From Faecalicatena contorta (lineage in GTDB: Bacteria > Bacillota > Clostridia > Lachnospirales > Lachnospiraceae), in assembly GCF_021531995.1 (NCBI RefSeq), contig NZ_JAFBIZ010000008.1, forward strand, positions 1-47,460: a stretch of DNA of 47,460 bases, in the 5' to 3' direction. This document shows positions 1 to 7,864 of this stretch, one piece after another; position 1 is the first letter of the stretch, and each line of letters starts with the position of its first letter. Position numbers and translations under genes: made by a program. Under the pieces are notes generated by a model, which saw nothing but the letters and a program-made list of their open reading frames with translations, had not been told where the DNA came from and did not search any database.

Positions 1-62
1 GAATTATGATGAACAGATTGTACCGCCATCCGGAGGCGGAAGGAAAGCAGTGGGGAACAGAT

Positions 63-572
63 ATGAAAAAAGATTATATGGAAGCCTGTATGAATGCCAC
101 ACGCCAGCGAATCATACAGGTCATCATGATAAAAAAAGAGGCAACATCTGCAGAGATTGGGGAGGAACTGCCGGATATTCCGAGAGCCAGTCTTTATCGC
201 CATATAAAAGTGCTTCTGGATGCGGAGATCATTACTGTGGTGAAGGAAGAGTTTAAGCGTGGTTCTGTGGAGAAGACCTATGCAATTGCATCGCAGGTGC
301 CCTATGAGAATACCAATGAGGAGTATAGTGGTCTGATCCAGTCGGCACTGATGGGACTGCAGGGAGAATTTTATCGATATTTTCACGGAGAGAATCCCGA
401 TCCGCATAGAGATCTTCTTACGGTCGCATCAGCTTCTCTGATGATGAGTGATGAGGAAACGATGGATTTTATCAAGGCTTATGGAGATCTCATTCAAAAA
501 TATGTACAAAACAAACCGGCGGAAGGGAGAAAGGTGAGAAAGGTTACATTTATTATATCACCGAATGAGTAG
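63..572 (+). CDS. Winged-helix transcriptional regulator (ArsR/PadR-like)
   Basis: This is a cytoplasmic DNA-binding protein of about 170 residues. The N-terminal 80 residues read as a winged helix: a helix around TRQRIIQVIM, the turn TSAEIGEELPDIPRASLYRHIKVL as recognition region, and a wing around VEKTYAI. The C-terminal half is helical and could bind a ligand or dimerise; I do not recognise it further. An in-frame ATG lies at base 6, but the ATG at 63 begins the conserved part and has a GGGGA/AGGAAAG-rich stretch before it, so I prefer 63. The gene ends 5 bases before a response-regulator gene, so the two are probably co-transcribed and it may help control the decayed transporter module downstream. 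The family call is fairly safe; the target is inferred. Confidence 0.7.
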   Translation: MKKDYMEACMNATRQRIIQVIMIKKEATSAEIGEELPDIPRASLYRHIKVLLDAEIITVVKEEFKRGSVEKTYAIASQVPYENTNEEYSGLIQSALMGLQGEFYRYFHGENPDPHRDLLTVASASLMMSDEETMDFIKAYGDLIQKYVQNKPAEGRKVRKVTFIISPNE

Positions 573-577
573 TTTAA

Positions 578-1267
578 ATGGTAACAAAAATGATGAAAAA
601 TATCTTATTACTTGAAGATGATGAAAACTTAAACAGAGGAATCACTCTGAAGCTCGGCAAGGAAGGATATCATGTGTATTCTGCTTATTCGATAGCGGAA
701 GCACAATCCATATTCAACAAAGAAAATATCGACCTTGTCATTAGCGATATTATTTTGCCGGATGGAAATGGATTGGATTTTGGTCATAAGGTAAGGGAAA
801 AAAGCAATGCAGTATTGATCTATCTGACAGCGATGGATCAGGAAATCGATATTGTAAACGGATATGATACCGGTGCGGATGATTATATCACAAAACCTTT
901 TTCTGTGAATATCCTCACATCGAAAGTCAATGCTTTTATGAGAAGATTGGGCAATCATGAACAGGGAGTGTATGTTTCGGATGATATCGAGGTGTTTGTA
1001 AATGATATGCAGGTGAAAAAAGCAGGAGCTCCTGTTACATTAAGCAAAACGGAGTTACAGCTCCTGATATTTCTTCTTGAAAATGCAGGGCATATTCTTT
1101 CCCGGGACAGTATTCTTGAAAAGGTATGGGGACTGGATGGGCAGTTTGTGGATGATAACACCGTGGCAGTCAACATCAGCCGGCTTAAGAATAAGCTTGG
1201 AACAGACTGCATTGAAAATGTTAGGGGACTTGGATATTTATGGACGGAAAAGGTAAACAAAAAGTAA
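578..1267 (+). CDS. OmpR/PhoB-family response regulator
   Basis: Two-component response regulator of usual length (about 225-229 residues). The N-terminal receiver domain shows the acidic pair in LLEDDE, the phosphoacceptor Asp in LVISDIILPDG, a T in YLTAMD, and the conserved Lys in DDYITKPF. The C-terminal winged-helix domain carries TLSKTELQLL, SRDSILEKVWG and NTVAVNISRLKNKL, which fits OmpR-type tandem-site binders. Start codons at 578, 590 and 593 are all possible; none has a strong Shine-Dalgarno, and MKNILLLEDDE favours 590/593. The end overlaps the start of the partner kinase by 28 bases. The kinase is broken, so this regulator may be orphaned or cross-phosphorylated. Its natural target was probably the bacitracin-type ABC transporter whose remnants follow. 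Confidence 0.88.
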   Translation: MVTKMMKNILLLEDDENLNRGITLKLGKEGYHVYSAYSIAEAQSIFNKENIDLVISDIILPDGNGLDFGHKVREKSNAVLIYLTAMDQEIDIVNGYDTGADDYITKPFSVNILTSKVNAFMRRLGNHEQGVYVSDDIEVFVNDMQVKKAGAPVTLSKTELQLLIFLLENAGHILSRDSILEKVWGLDGQFVDDNTVAVNISRLKNKLGTDCIENVRGLGYLWTEKVNKK

Positions 1268-1894
1268 AGGTAATATGCCTGATTCTGGGTGTGACAGCAC
1301 TGATCGTAACTGTTTTTGTATGCAAAGTATTATCTGAGAATCGAATCCTAGAAGAGCAAAAAAGGGAATTATCCATTATTTATCCGGAGATTGCCGATGG
1401 ACTGAACGAGAATATTGAGTATTATGCAGGTAAGAACATTCGGATCGATATTCTGATTATGGTGGCGCTCATTCTGCTGACAAGGATTGCCCTGGCGGTT
1501 ACATATTATTTATTCACCTCGTCAATGAAATACAGAATAATACAAGTGGAAATGGACCGTGGAAGCACTGGTCAATGTCCTGGATAACGCACTGAAGTAT
1601 TCGCCGTCCGGAACCACAGTCAGTATTCATGTGAACTGTCTGGTAAACCATGTCCTGATTCGGGTTGAGGATGAGGGAATCGGAATTCCGGAAGGGGAAT
1701 TACATGAGATATTCAAGAGATTTTTCCGGGGCAGCAATACGAAGAATACTGTTAAGGAAGGGGCAGGCGTAGGTCTGTACCTTGCAAGAAATATTATTGA
1801 GCAGCAGGGTGGTTCCATTGTTGCGAAAAGAAAAAACGGGAGTGGGAGTATCTTTCAGATTATGCTTCCGTTATTGGATTCCGAAAAAAATTAG
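1240..1894 (+). pseudogene. Sensor histidine kinase, internally deleted and frameshifted
   Basis: Remnant of the kinase partnered with the upstream response regulator. The first piece (1240-1549) encodes a short sensor with two membrane segments (VICLILGVTALIVTVFVCKVL and IDILIMVALILLTRIALAVTYYLF) ending in MKYR. The second piece (from about 1551, another frame) starts at KWTVEALVNVLDNALKYS, the N box of the HATPase domain, and runs through the G boxes DEGIGIPEG and GAGVGLYLARNII to a normal C-terminus. The linker and the whole DHp domain with the phosphorylated His are missing, roughly 130-160 residues, and the junction also shifts frame. A functional kinase cannot be made from this. The missing length is estimated from family architecture. 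Confidence 0.85.
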
Positions 1895-1895
1895 A

Positions 1896-1931
1896 CCCTT
1901 ACAAAACTGTAATTGTTTTTGTAAGGGTTTT
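1896..1931 (+). terminator. Hairpin terminator after the kinase remnant
   Basis: A perfect 11-bp stem, CCCTTACAAAA (1896-1906) with TTTTGTAAGGG (1917-1927), has a 10-base loop and is followed by TTTTGT. It starts two bases after the stop codon. The same bases carry repeated TGTAA motifs, so this may be an operator rather than, or as well as, a terminator. Confidence 0.6.
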
Positions 1932-1935
1932 GTAA
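1899..1935 (+). promoter_or_regulatory. Phased TGTAA repeats, candidate response-regulator box
   Basis: TGTAA occurs at 1908, 1920 and 1931, spaced 12 and 11 bases, so on one face of the helix. TTACA at 1899 pairs with the first copy to form TTACA-N4-TGTAA. Direct repeats at about one-turn spacing are the usual layout of OmpR-family sites, and similar T-G-T-A-A boxes precede bacitracin-type ABC transporter genes. Here the box lies between the kinase remnant and the ATPase remnant. Binding is inferred. Confidence 0.4.
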
Positions 1936-1953
1936 CGTCCGGGAGATCAGATT

Positions 1954-2151
1954 AGAATATCAAAAATAGAAAGAAGGAAAGCAAAGAAAGAAGAGATCAT
2001 GGGAATACTGGAACAGATCGGACTCGAGGATAAGGTGGAGGCTATGCCAAATACTTTATCCGGTGGACAGAAGCAGAGAGTTGCCATCGCAAGAGCATTA
2101 GTAAGCTCGCCGGCAATTATTCTGGCGGATGAGCCGACCGGAAATACATAG
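1954..2151 (+). pseudogene. ABC transporter ATPase remnant (MacB/BceA type)
   Basis: About 65 codons from the middle of an ABC ATPase remain: helical-domain sequence ([20 protein letters not shown]), the signature [15 protein letters not shown], and Walker [11 protein letters not shown], followed at once by TAG where intact proteins continue LDS. The Walker A and Q-loop part is absent upstream and everything past Walker B (D-loop, H-loop) is absent downstream. No start codon with a good ribosome site is seen. [15 protein letters not shown] and DEPTGN point to the antimicrobial-peptide/lipoprotein exporter branch, matching the permease fragment that follows. Confidence 0.85.
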
Positions 2152-2858
2152 GAGATGTTATTGATGTCGTAACCCGGAACGGTGACGAGAAATGCCGGAA
2201 ACAATTGGAGATTGCAGCGATCGGAGACTATGATCTGGGATTTACAAGATATAACTATCTCATCATGGCAGAGGAAGGGCTTCGATCCTTCAGCAGCTAT
2301 AATCTGAATATGTATTACCGTATTTTTGCAAACAAAAAATATGATGCAGATGTAGAAGCAAAGTTGAAGACAATGATTGAAGAAAATGGCAGAATTCAGA
2401 TGGAGACCTGGAAATCTTATTATGATGAGTGGAAGTCTTCGATGACTTTGACAAGAGGTGCCTGCTATGCATTTCTTGGGATCCTGGGGGCGATCTGCAT
2501 CATGAATATGATCAATACGATGATTCACAGTGTCCATGTCAGGAAAAAAGAAATCGGTATGCTGCAGGCGGTCGGTATGACAGACTCGCAGCTTTTGAAA
2601 ATGCTGCAGTTCGAAGGATTATTTTACACAGTCGGAACGTTGATTGTTGCAATCGGAGGTGGAAGTCTGGCAGGATATCCGGTTTTCTTATGGGCAAGAG
2701 AACATGGAATGTTCAGTATCAGAAATTATCATTATCCTCTGGAAGTCGCTCTTATTATGATTGCCCTGCTTATATTTGTACAGATTATTCTGGTAGTTGT
2801 AATTGAAAAATCGTTGAAGAAGGAATCACTGATCGACAGAATACGATTTGCCAATTAA
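2148..2858 (+). pseudogene. FtsX/BceB-type ABC permease, C-terminal remnant
   Basis: The last 220 or so residues of an FtsX-domain permease survive, fused in another frame to the ATPase remnant. Visible are part of the extracellular region (IAAIGDYDLGFTRYNYLIM), then three membrane segments: CYAFLGILGAICIMNMINTM, the cytoplasmic loop VRKKEIGMLQAVGMTDSQLLKML typical of FtsX domains, LFYTVGTLIVAIGGGSLAGY, and VALIMIALLIFVQIILVVVI. A TTG at 2205 could start a truncated 217-residue protein, but no ribosome site is evident. Intact relatives have several hundred more residues at the N-terminus. The junction at about 2148 shows that one deletion removed the ATPase 3' end and most of the permease gene. 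Confidence 0.85.
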
Positions 2859-2871
2859 GATAATTCCGTGT

Positions 2872-2909
2872 AAAACAGGCCTAAATCCGTGTGATGGAAG
2901 CCTGTTTTT
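2872..2909 (+). terminator. Rho-independent terminator
   Basis: AAAACAGGC (2872-2880) pairs with GCCTGTTTT (2900-2908) across a 19-base loop, and the descending arm ends in a five-T run. It follows the permease remnant and closes the decayed module. Confidence 0.75.
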
Positions 2910-3009
2910 GCATTTGGTGATAATCTAAGAAAGGAATCGACAGAAGTAATGGCTTATATGCAGTTGGAAATGCCCTGCAGAGTATTATAGAGAGGAAAGG
3001 AGTATGTAC

Positions 3010-3393
3010 ATGAAAAAAGTAATTTTGGGTGTAATGGTTGTTATTTTGTCTATCACACTTTGTGCCTGCAGCGTAAAGTCAGACGAAAAGGACTCAGGCA
3101 GTACAGAGAAAGAAGAGACGCAGGATGCGGGAGAATTGGAGATAACCGTTTCGGAAGAAGAGGAAGAAGCAGGAAATGAGCCAGCGGGTGACGCAACAGA
3201 AAAAACGAATGCAGAAGGCAATTATCCGGGAGAAGATGTAGTAGAGATTGTAAATCTTCGTGGAGATAAGACGACCGTATATAAATTGGCAGATGGAACT
3301 TATCTGGATCGTATAGAGCGGCATTTTACCTATAACGGAACGGATACTTGGACGGACGAGGACGGGGCAGAGTGGAATGAAGTTGTAAAATAG
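3010..3393 (+). CDS. Small acidic lipoprotein of unknown function
   Basis: A secreted lipoprotein of 127 residues. MKKVILGVMVVILSITLCAC is a signal peptide ending in a lipobox (LCAC) with the lipidated Cys, followed by a Glu/Asp/Ser-rich linker to about residue 75. A short globular tail follows (VVEIVNLRGDKTTVYKLADGTYLDRIE...TWTDEDGAEW) that I cannot assign to a family. The ATG at 3010 is chosen over 3004 because AAAGGAG at 2996-3002 is then 7 bases upstream instead of 1. It stands between a terminator and the TetR promoter, so it is probably monocistronic. Confidence 0.65.
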   Translation: MKKVILGVMVVILSITLCACSVKSDEKDSGSTEKEETQDAGELEITVSEEEEEAGNEPAGDATEKTNAEGNYPGEDVVEIVNLRGDKTTVYKLADGTYLDRIERHFTYNGTDTWTDEDGAEWNEVVK

Positions 3394-3399
3394 AAACAC

Positions 3400-3448
3400 T
3401 TGACAAATAAACGGTCGTTTACTAAAATGTATGTAAACGACCGTTTAC
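3400..3448 (+). promoter_or_regulatory. TetR promoter with two palindromic operators
   Basis: TTGACA (3400-3405), a 17-base spacer and TAAAAT (3423-3428) form a near-consensus promoter. TAAACGGTCGTTTA (3408-3421) fills the spacer, and GTAAACGACCGTTTAC (3433-3448) lies just past the start site. Each is a palindrome except at its centre, and their cores are reverse complements of each other. This is the classic layout for autorepression by the TetR-family gene that follows. Confidence 0.85.
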
Positions 3449-3496
3449 AAGTGCGAAAAGAATGATTCTATTACATGTCACATGGGGGAATGCAAT

Positions 3497-4129
3497 ATGG
3501 CTGATACAAAGGAGAAGATATTAATAACGGCATTGCAGTTATTTGCAAGGGATGGCTATGAGGCTGTATCTGTCAGAACGATTGCTGAGGAGCTTAACAT
3601 AACAAAAGGTGCACTGTACAGGCATTATAAAAACAAGCGTGCCATCTTTGACAGCATTGTTGAACGAATGATACAGATTGACGCAAAACGTGCCAGGGAT
3701 TACCGGGTGCCGGCTGAACAATATGATACAATGCCGGACTCATATGAACATACATCTGTGAAGGATATTCAAAAGTATACCATTGAACAATTAATATTTT
3801 GGACAGAGGATGATTTTGCATCTCCGTTTCGAAAAATGTTAACTTTGGAGCAGTACAGAAATGAAGAAATGGCAGAGCTTTACAGCCAGTGTCTGATTGC
3901 GGGACCGGTTGCATATATGGAAGACTTGTTTCGCGAGCTGATAAAAAAAGGCGTATTGAAAAAGGAAAATCCCAGACAGCTTGCGGTAGAATATTATGCT
4001 CCGCTTTTTCTTCTGATCAGTATGTCCGATAAAGCCGGGAATAATGAGGAGTATATCGATATTATCAGCAATCATACGAAACATTTTATACAGAGTCATA
4101 TGTTGAATCCGGGAGAGGAGAATGAGTGA
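3497..4129 (+). CDS. TetR/AcrR-family transcriptional repressor
   Basis: Repressor of about 210 residues. The N-terminal TetR domain is clear: KEKILITALQLFARDGYEAVSVRTIAEELNITKGALYRHYKNKRAIFDSIVERM, with the helix-turn-helix ending in the family's LYRHYKNK. The remaining 150 residues are helical and would form the ligand-binding and dimer domain; that part is not assignable to a subfamily. The ATG at 3497 (MADTKEK) sits after GGGGGA and is preferred over the in-frame ATG at 3482, which has no ribosome site. It almost certainly binds the two operators upstream and so controls itself, the RsgA-like gene 1 base downstream and the GNAT gene. The ligand is unknown. Confidence 0.88.
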   Translation: MADTKEKILITALQLFARDGYEAVSVRTIAEELNITKGALYRHYKNKRAIFDSIVERMIQIDAKRARDYRVPAEQYDTMPDSYEHTSVKDIQKYTIEQLIFWTEDDFASPFRKMLTLEQYRNEEMAELYSQCLIAGPVAYMEDLFRELIKKGVLKKENPRQLAVEYYAPLFLLISMSDKAGNNEEYIDIISNHTKHFIQSHMLNPGEENE

Positions 4130-4130
4130 T

Positions 4131-5192
4131 ATGAAAAATGAGGTTCCTATGAGACAGTATGGTCTGTCTGAGACTTTTGAAAAATCGTCGGAGCAATTTG
4201 CAGGCTTGAACGTTGCGCGGGTTCTTTCGCAGGAAAAAGGAATATACCGGCTGGTTTCTTCACAAGGAGAAAAACTGGGAGAGATATCAGGAAGATTTCA
4301 CTATGAGATACAGACAAAATCAGAGTATCCGGCAGTCGGTGATTTTGTGATGGTGGACTGGAATGAAAATGGCGGCAACGCAGTGATCCATCATGTGCTT
4401 CCGCGAAAAAGCAGTTTTATCCGAAAAGCTGCCGGTGAAAAAAATGAGGAGCAGGTGGTTGCTGCCAATATTGATACCGTTTTTTTGTGTATGTCCCTGA
4501 ATAACGATTTTAATCTTCGACGATTAGAACGCTATGTTTCGATTGCCTGGAACAGTGGTTCATTACCGATTGTTGTACTGACAAAATCGGACTTGTGTGA
4601 GGATCTGGATCATAAGATTATGGAAGTGTCTTCTGTTGCAGCAGGTGTGGATATTCTGGTGACAAACGCGAAGGAGCAAACAGGTTATGAGCAGATATAC
4701 CCGTATCTTACCGAGGGAAAGACCATCGCATTTATCGGTTCCTCCGGTGTGGGAAAGTCTACCTTGATCAATTGTCTTCTGGGGAAAAAATATCTGGATA
4801 CCAATGGACTGAGAAATGATGATAAAGGACGGCATACGACAACGCATCGTGAGCTGATCCTATTGCCGTCCGGAGGCATGGTGATCGATACACCGGGAAT
4901 GCGTGAACTTGGGATGTGGGATGCCGGAGACGGAATCGATCAGACATTTTCAGATATCGAGGAACTGGCACGAAAATGTCGGTTCCGTAATTGTACACAT
5001 TTTGCAGGCACACCGGGCTGTGCGGTGCAGGAGGCTGTGGAACAAGGAAAATTAGCGATTGATCGACTTCGTTCTTATCAAAAACTGATGAATGAGAATC
5101 GATATGCGGAAGATACAGAAGGGTATTTGGCTGAAAAAAAGCAAAAATTTAAAACGATTGCAAAAATCAATAAAAGAAACAGGAAGGGATAA
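4131..5192 (+). CDS. RsgA-like circularly permuted GTPase (YjeQ/YloQ family)
   Basis: Member of the RsgA family, GTPases that act in 30S ribosome subunit maturation. Order of parts: an N-terminal OB-fold-like domain (YRLVSSQGEKLGEISGRFHYE...PAVGDFVMVDW), then the permuted G domain with G4 TKSD before G1 GSSGVGKS and G3 DTPGMRELG, and a zinc motif (CRFRNCTHFAGTPGC). Length, 353 residues, is at the upper end for the family. The start at 4131 puts AGAGGAG 10 bases upstream; an ATG at 4122 is only 1 base from it. It lies in a TetR-controlled operon with an acetyltransferase instead of beside ribosome or kinase genes, so it may be a second, stress-induced copy. The housekeeping rsgA is not in this window. 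Confidence 0.88.
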   Translation: MKNEVPMRQYGLSETFEKSSEQFAGLNVARVLSQEKGIYRLVSSQGEKLGEISGRFHYEIQTKSEYPAVGDFVMVDWNENGGNAVIHHVLPRKSSFIRKAAGEKNEEQVVAANIDTVFLCMSLNNDFNLRRLERYVSIAWNSGSLPIVVLTKSDLCEDLDHKIMEVSSVAAGVDILVTNAKEQTGYEQIYPYLTEGKTIAFIGSSGVGKSTLINCLLGKKYLDTNGLRNDDKGRHTTTHRELILLPSGGMVIDTPGMRELGMWDAGDGIDQTFSDIEELARKCRFRNCTHFAGTPGCAVQEAVEQGKLAIDRLRSYQKLMNENRYAEDTEGYLAEKKQKFKTIAKINKRNRKG

Positions 5193-5194
5193 AA

Positions 5195-5830
5195 ATGAAT
5201 ACGAACAATGTTAATATTCGCTTAGAAAAAGAAGAAGAATATCGAGAAGTAGAAAATCTGGTAAGAGAAAGTTTCTGGAATGTCTATCGTCCGGGATGCT
5301 ATGAGCATTATGTGCTGAATCAGCTTCGAGACGATCCGGCATTTGTTCCGGAACTTGATTTTGTGATGGAACAGGATGGCAGGCTGATTGGTCAGAACAT
5401 GTTTATGAGAGCAAAGATCAAGGCAGATGATGGCAGAGAGATCCCGATCATGACGATGGGACCGATCTGCATTACACCGGAACGAAAGCGAAAGGGATAT
5501 GGGAAAATTCTTTTGGACTATTCATTAGAAAAAGCGAAGGAACTTGGCTGTGGCGCTGTTTGCTTTGAAGGCAACATTGACTTTTATGGCAAGAGTGGAT
5601 TTACCACGGCAAGTACCTTCGGCATTCGTTATCATGGCTTGCCGGAAGGAGAAGATGCGACCTTCTTTTTGTGTAAGGAATTGATTCCGGGATATCTGAA
5701 TGGCATTACCGGTGAGTATGCAACACCACAGGGATATTATGTGGATAAAGCAGAGGTGGAAACATTTGATAAGGAGTTTCCGATAAAGGAAAAATTAAAA
5801 CTTCCGGGACAGTTATTCCAGGAAGAATGA
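5195..5830 (+). CDS. GNAT-family N-acetyltransferase
   Basis: Acetyl-CoA-dependent acyltransferase of 211 residues. The GNAT core is visible: IRLEKEEEYREVENLVRESFW at the start, TMGPICITPERKRKGYGKILLDYSLEKAKELGCGAVCFEGN as motif A with the Q/R-x-x-G-x-G/A-like RKRKGYGK acetyl-CoA loop, and FYGKSGF as motif B. The C-terminal 70 residues form an extension common in the COG3153-type subgroup. AAGGGA lies 6-7 bases before the ATG. It follows the RsgA-like gene by 2 bases, so it belongs to the TetR-controlled operon. The substrate cannot be read from the sequence. Confidence 0.85.
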   Translation: MNTNNVNIRLEKEEEYREVENLVRESFWNVYRPGCYEHYVLNQLRDDPAFVPELDFVMEQDGRLIGQNMFMRAKIKADDGREIPIMTMGPICITPERKRKGYGKILLDYSLEKAKELGCGAVCFEGNIDFYGKSGFTTASTFGIRYHGLPEGEDATFFLCKELIPGYLNGITGEYATPQGYYVDKAEVETFDKEFPIKEKLKLPGQLFQEE

Positions 5831-5837
5831 TCATATG

Positions 5838-5915
5838 GGGCAACCAGACATAACAAAAATTTGATGATTTTGACATCTTTGTGTCATGGATTATCGGGCA
5901 ACTATAGATTACAAT
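5838..5915 (+). promoter_or_regulatory. Direct repeat before the hydrolase gene
   Basis: GGGCAAC occurs at 5838-5844 and 5896-5902, each followed by a similar A/T stretch containing ACAA. TTGACA (5870-5875) and TACAAT (5910-5915) are present but not at promoter spacing. The repeat may be a regulator site; nothing else in this 120-base gap is recognisable. Confidence 0.25.
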
Positions 5916-5950
5916 TTTCATAAGATTAAGAAGAAAAAGAAAGGATACTT

Positions 5951-7012
5951 ATGAAAAAAGTGATGAAAATAGTTGGGATAGTTGTTTTGATTGTAATTGT
6001 AATGTTGGCAGCGGCTTTTGGTTTTTACTGGTACAAAAATATGCACTGGTACGATAAGTATGAGAAAGCACTAAAAGAGGTGAGAGCAGAAGAAAAGCAG
6101 GTAACACTGCCTGACGGAAGCATAATAAACTATGGAGAAGTGGAGAATGACAGACCGGCACTTCTGCTGATCCACGGACAGATGAGTATGTGGGAAGATT
6201 ATGCACTTGTACTGCCTGAGCTAAGTAAAAACTGGCATATCTATGCGGTAGATGTATATGGTCATGGAGAATCTTCGCATGACGAGAACCTGTATTATCT
6301 TGATGTAAACGGTGATGATTTGATCTGGTTTATTGATCATGTGATAGGTAGTCCTACGGTTGTGGCGGGACATTCCAATGGAGCAATTACGGCTGCTTAT
6401 CTTGCAGCTTCTGGCGGTAAAAATATAGCAGGTGCGGTGCTGGAAGATCCTCCGATCTTCTCTACAGAAGGAGAGGGATGGGAAGAAAGTTTTGCATATC
6501 TGGACACCTATCAGCCGCTTCACGACTATAATGAGTCTGCAAAAAAAGAATGCTGGGAAGCATATTATCTGAGAAATTGTTATTGGGGGAAACTGTTTAT
6601 GAAGAATGCCATGCCCGGTATCGCAGATTATGCGGAAAAGTATCATCAGAAGCATCCGGATGAAGCGGTTCGGATTGGATTTCTTCCGTCTTCAATATGG
6701 TTTGTATTCGAATATGCAAAAGAGTATGATTTTGCATATGGTGAGAGGTTCTATGATCTGAGCTGGAATCACGGATTGACACATGAAGAGATACTGTCTT
6801 CAATTAAGGTTCCCTGCATATATCTACATGCAAAAGAGAGTATCAGCGAAAACGGGACTTTGCTTTGTGCCGCATCCCGTGAACAGGCAGAACGTGCGGT
6901 GTCTTATATTGGCGACAACTGCCGTCTGGTCGAAACAGATACCAGCGACCACATCATACATACGGTTCACAGTGATGTTTATATTACAGCAGTAAATTCG
7001 CTGCAGGAGTAA
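5951..7012 (+). CDS. Membrane-anchored alpha/beta hydrolase
   Basis: An alpha/beta-hydrolase of 353 residues, probably facing the outside of the cell. MKKVMKIVGIVVLIVIVMLAAAFGFYWY is a single N-terminal membrane anchor with no lipobox or clear cleavage site. The fold follows: LLLIHGQMSMWEDY is the oxyanion-hole strand with HG, YAVDVYGHGESSH the next strand, VVAGHSNGAITAAYLAA the nucleophile elbow with Ser in GHSNG, and an acid and His are expected near the end (TDTSDHIIHTVHSD). The substrate is unknown; lipases, lysophospholipases and peptidase-like esterases all share these marks. It has its own upstream gap, and the XRE-AbrB regulator begins 10 bases after its stop, so the two may be co-transcribed. 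Confidence 0.82.
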   Translation: MKKVMKIVGIVVLIVIVMLAAAFGFYWYKNMHWYDKYEKALKEVRAEEKQVTLPDGSIINYGEVENDRPALLLIHGQMSMWEDYALVLPELSKNWHIYAVDVYGHGESSHDENLYYLDVNGDDLIWFIDHVIGSPTVVAGHSNGAITAAYLAASGGKNIAGAVLEDPPIFSTEGEGWEESFAYLDTYQPLHDYNESAKKECWEAYYLRNCYWGKLFMKNAMPGIADYAEKYHQKHPDEAVRIGFLPSSIWFVFEYAKEYDFAYGERFYDLSWNHGLTHEEILSSIKVPCIYLHAKESISENGTLLCAASREQAERAVSYIGDNCRLVETDTSDHIIHTVHSDVYITAVNSLQE

Positions 7013-7022
7013 GGAGGACACG

Positions 7023-7466
7023 ATGCTAAAAGAAAATTTGATTATGCTGCGCAATATCCATGGATTTTCACAGGAAACACTGGCTGAAAAAATCGGTATT
7101 TCACGTCAGGCATATGCAAAATGGGAGAGTGGTGCTACGATTCCCGATATTGAAAAATGTAAGCGGCTGGCAGACGTATATGGAATTACAATTGACAGTC
7201 TGTTAAAATCGGAGACAATCGATGGGAAAACGGCCATACCGCCGGCACCGAAAGGAAAAAACATCTGGGGATCCATTACAATCAATGAACGGGGACAACT
7301 TGTCATCCCCAAGGCGGTACGGGATATATTTGGTCTTACCGGAGGACAGAGATTAATTGTTCTAAGTGATGATCAGGAGGGAATCGCGCTTGTTCCTGCG
7401 GAAGTTTTTGAGGCAAAGGTGAAAGAGACCATGAACTTTGCTTCCATAAAATCAGAGGATTTCTGA
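7023..7466 (+). CDS. XRE HTH-AbrB/SpoVT fusion regulator
   Basis: A 147-residue DNA-binding protein with two modules. Residues 1-63 are a Cro/C1-type helix-turn-helix (LIMLRNIHGFSQETLAEKIGISRQAYAKWESGATIPDIEKCKRLADVYGITIDSLL). Residues 82-125 are a swapped-hairpin AbrB/SpoVT domain (INERGQLVIPKAVRDIFGLTGGQRLIVLSDDQEGIALVP). The combination is known in Firmicutes but less common than either domain alone. AAGGAGG lies 5 bases before the ATG. The next two genes are small membrane proteins preceded by matching promoter modules, making this regulator the nearest candidate controller; that link is inference. Confidence 0.88.
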   Translation: MLKENLIMLRNIHGFSQETLAEKIGISRQAYAKWESGATIPDIEKCKRLADVYGITIDSLLKSETIDGKTAIPPAPKGKNIWGSITINERGQLVIPKAVRDIFGLTGGQRLIVLSDDQEGIALVPAEVFEAKVKETMNFASIKSEDF

Positions 7467-7473
7467 AAAAAGG

Positions 7474-7525
7474 CACATTTACCTATAATATGTACCTATC
7501 GAAACGTATGGAGAAAGAGTATAAT
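7474..7525 (+). promoter_or_regulatory. Promoter module shared with the PspC gene
   Basis: CACATTT (7474-7480), then CTATCG (7496-7501), an 18-base gap and TATAAT (7520-7525). The same elements at the same spacings occur at 7931-7982. The weak -35 (TATCGA) plus a conserved upstream block suggests an activator-dependent promoter. Confidence 0.5.
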
Positions 7526-7556
7526 TAATCATATACAACATGAAAAGGAGACGAAT

Positions 7557-7772
7557 ATGAGAAAGAAATGTGAACTTTTAATCAACAGCATCAATGAAGG
7601 GAAATACACCGGCCGTGAGATTGTACTTTCGGGTGCTGTGTTGTTTTTGACGGGAGTTTTGTTAGGAATGATATTTTCGCCACGGAAAAATCAGGTGATT
7701 GGCAGCCATAACGGAAATGGAATCTGTAAAGGAAATGAAGCGAAAGCGGAAGACAAAAATAACAATCGATAA
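7557..7772 (+). CDS. Small single-pass membrane protein
   Basis: A 71-residue protein with one membrane segment near the middle (IVLSGAVLFLTGVLLGMIFS), a basic flank RKN and a hydrophilic Lys/Asn/Glu-rich tail. AAAAGGAG lies 7 bases before the ATG. I do not recognise a family. Because it shares its promoter module with the PspC-domain gene 0.45 kb downstream, an envelope-stress role is a reasonable guess, no more. Confidence 0.6.
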   Translation: MRKKCELLINSINEGKYTGREIVLSGAVLFLTGVLLGMIFSPRKNQVIGSHNGNGICKGNEAKAEDKNNNR

Positions 7773-7864
7773 TCATTATCGGAGCTGAAGAATGTATGGG
7801 AAGATGGGATCCATGGAGAGGCTGTCACAGGTGCAGCGAAGGATGCTAAGGTGGTAAGGGTATG

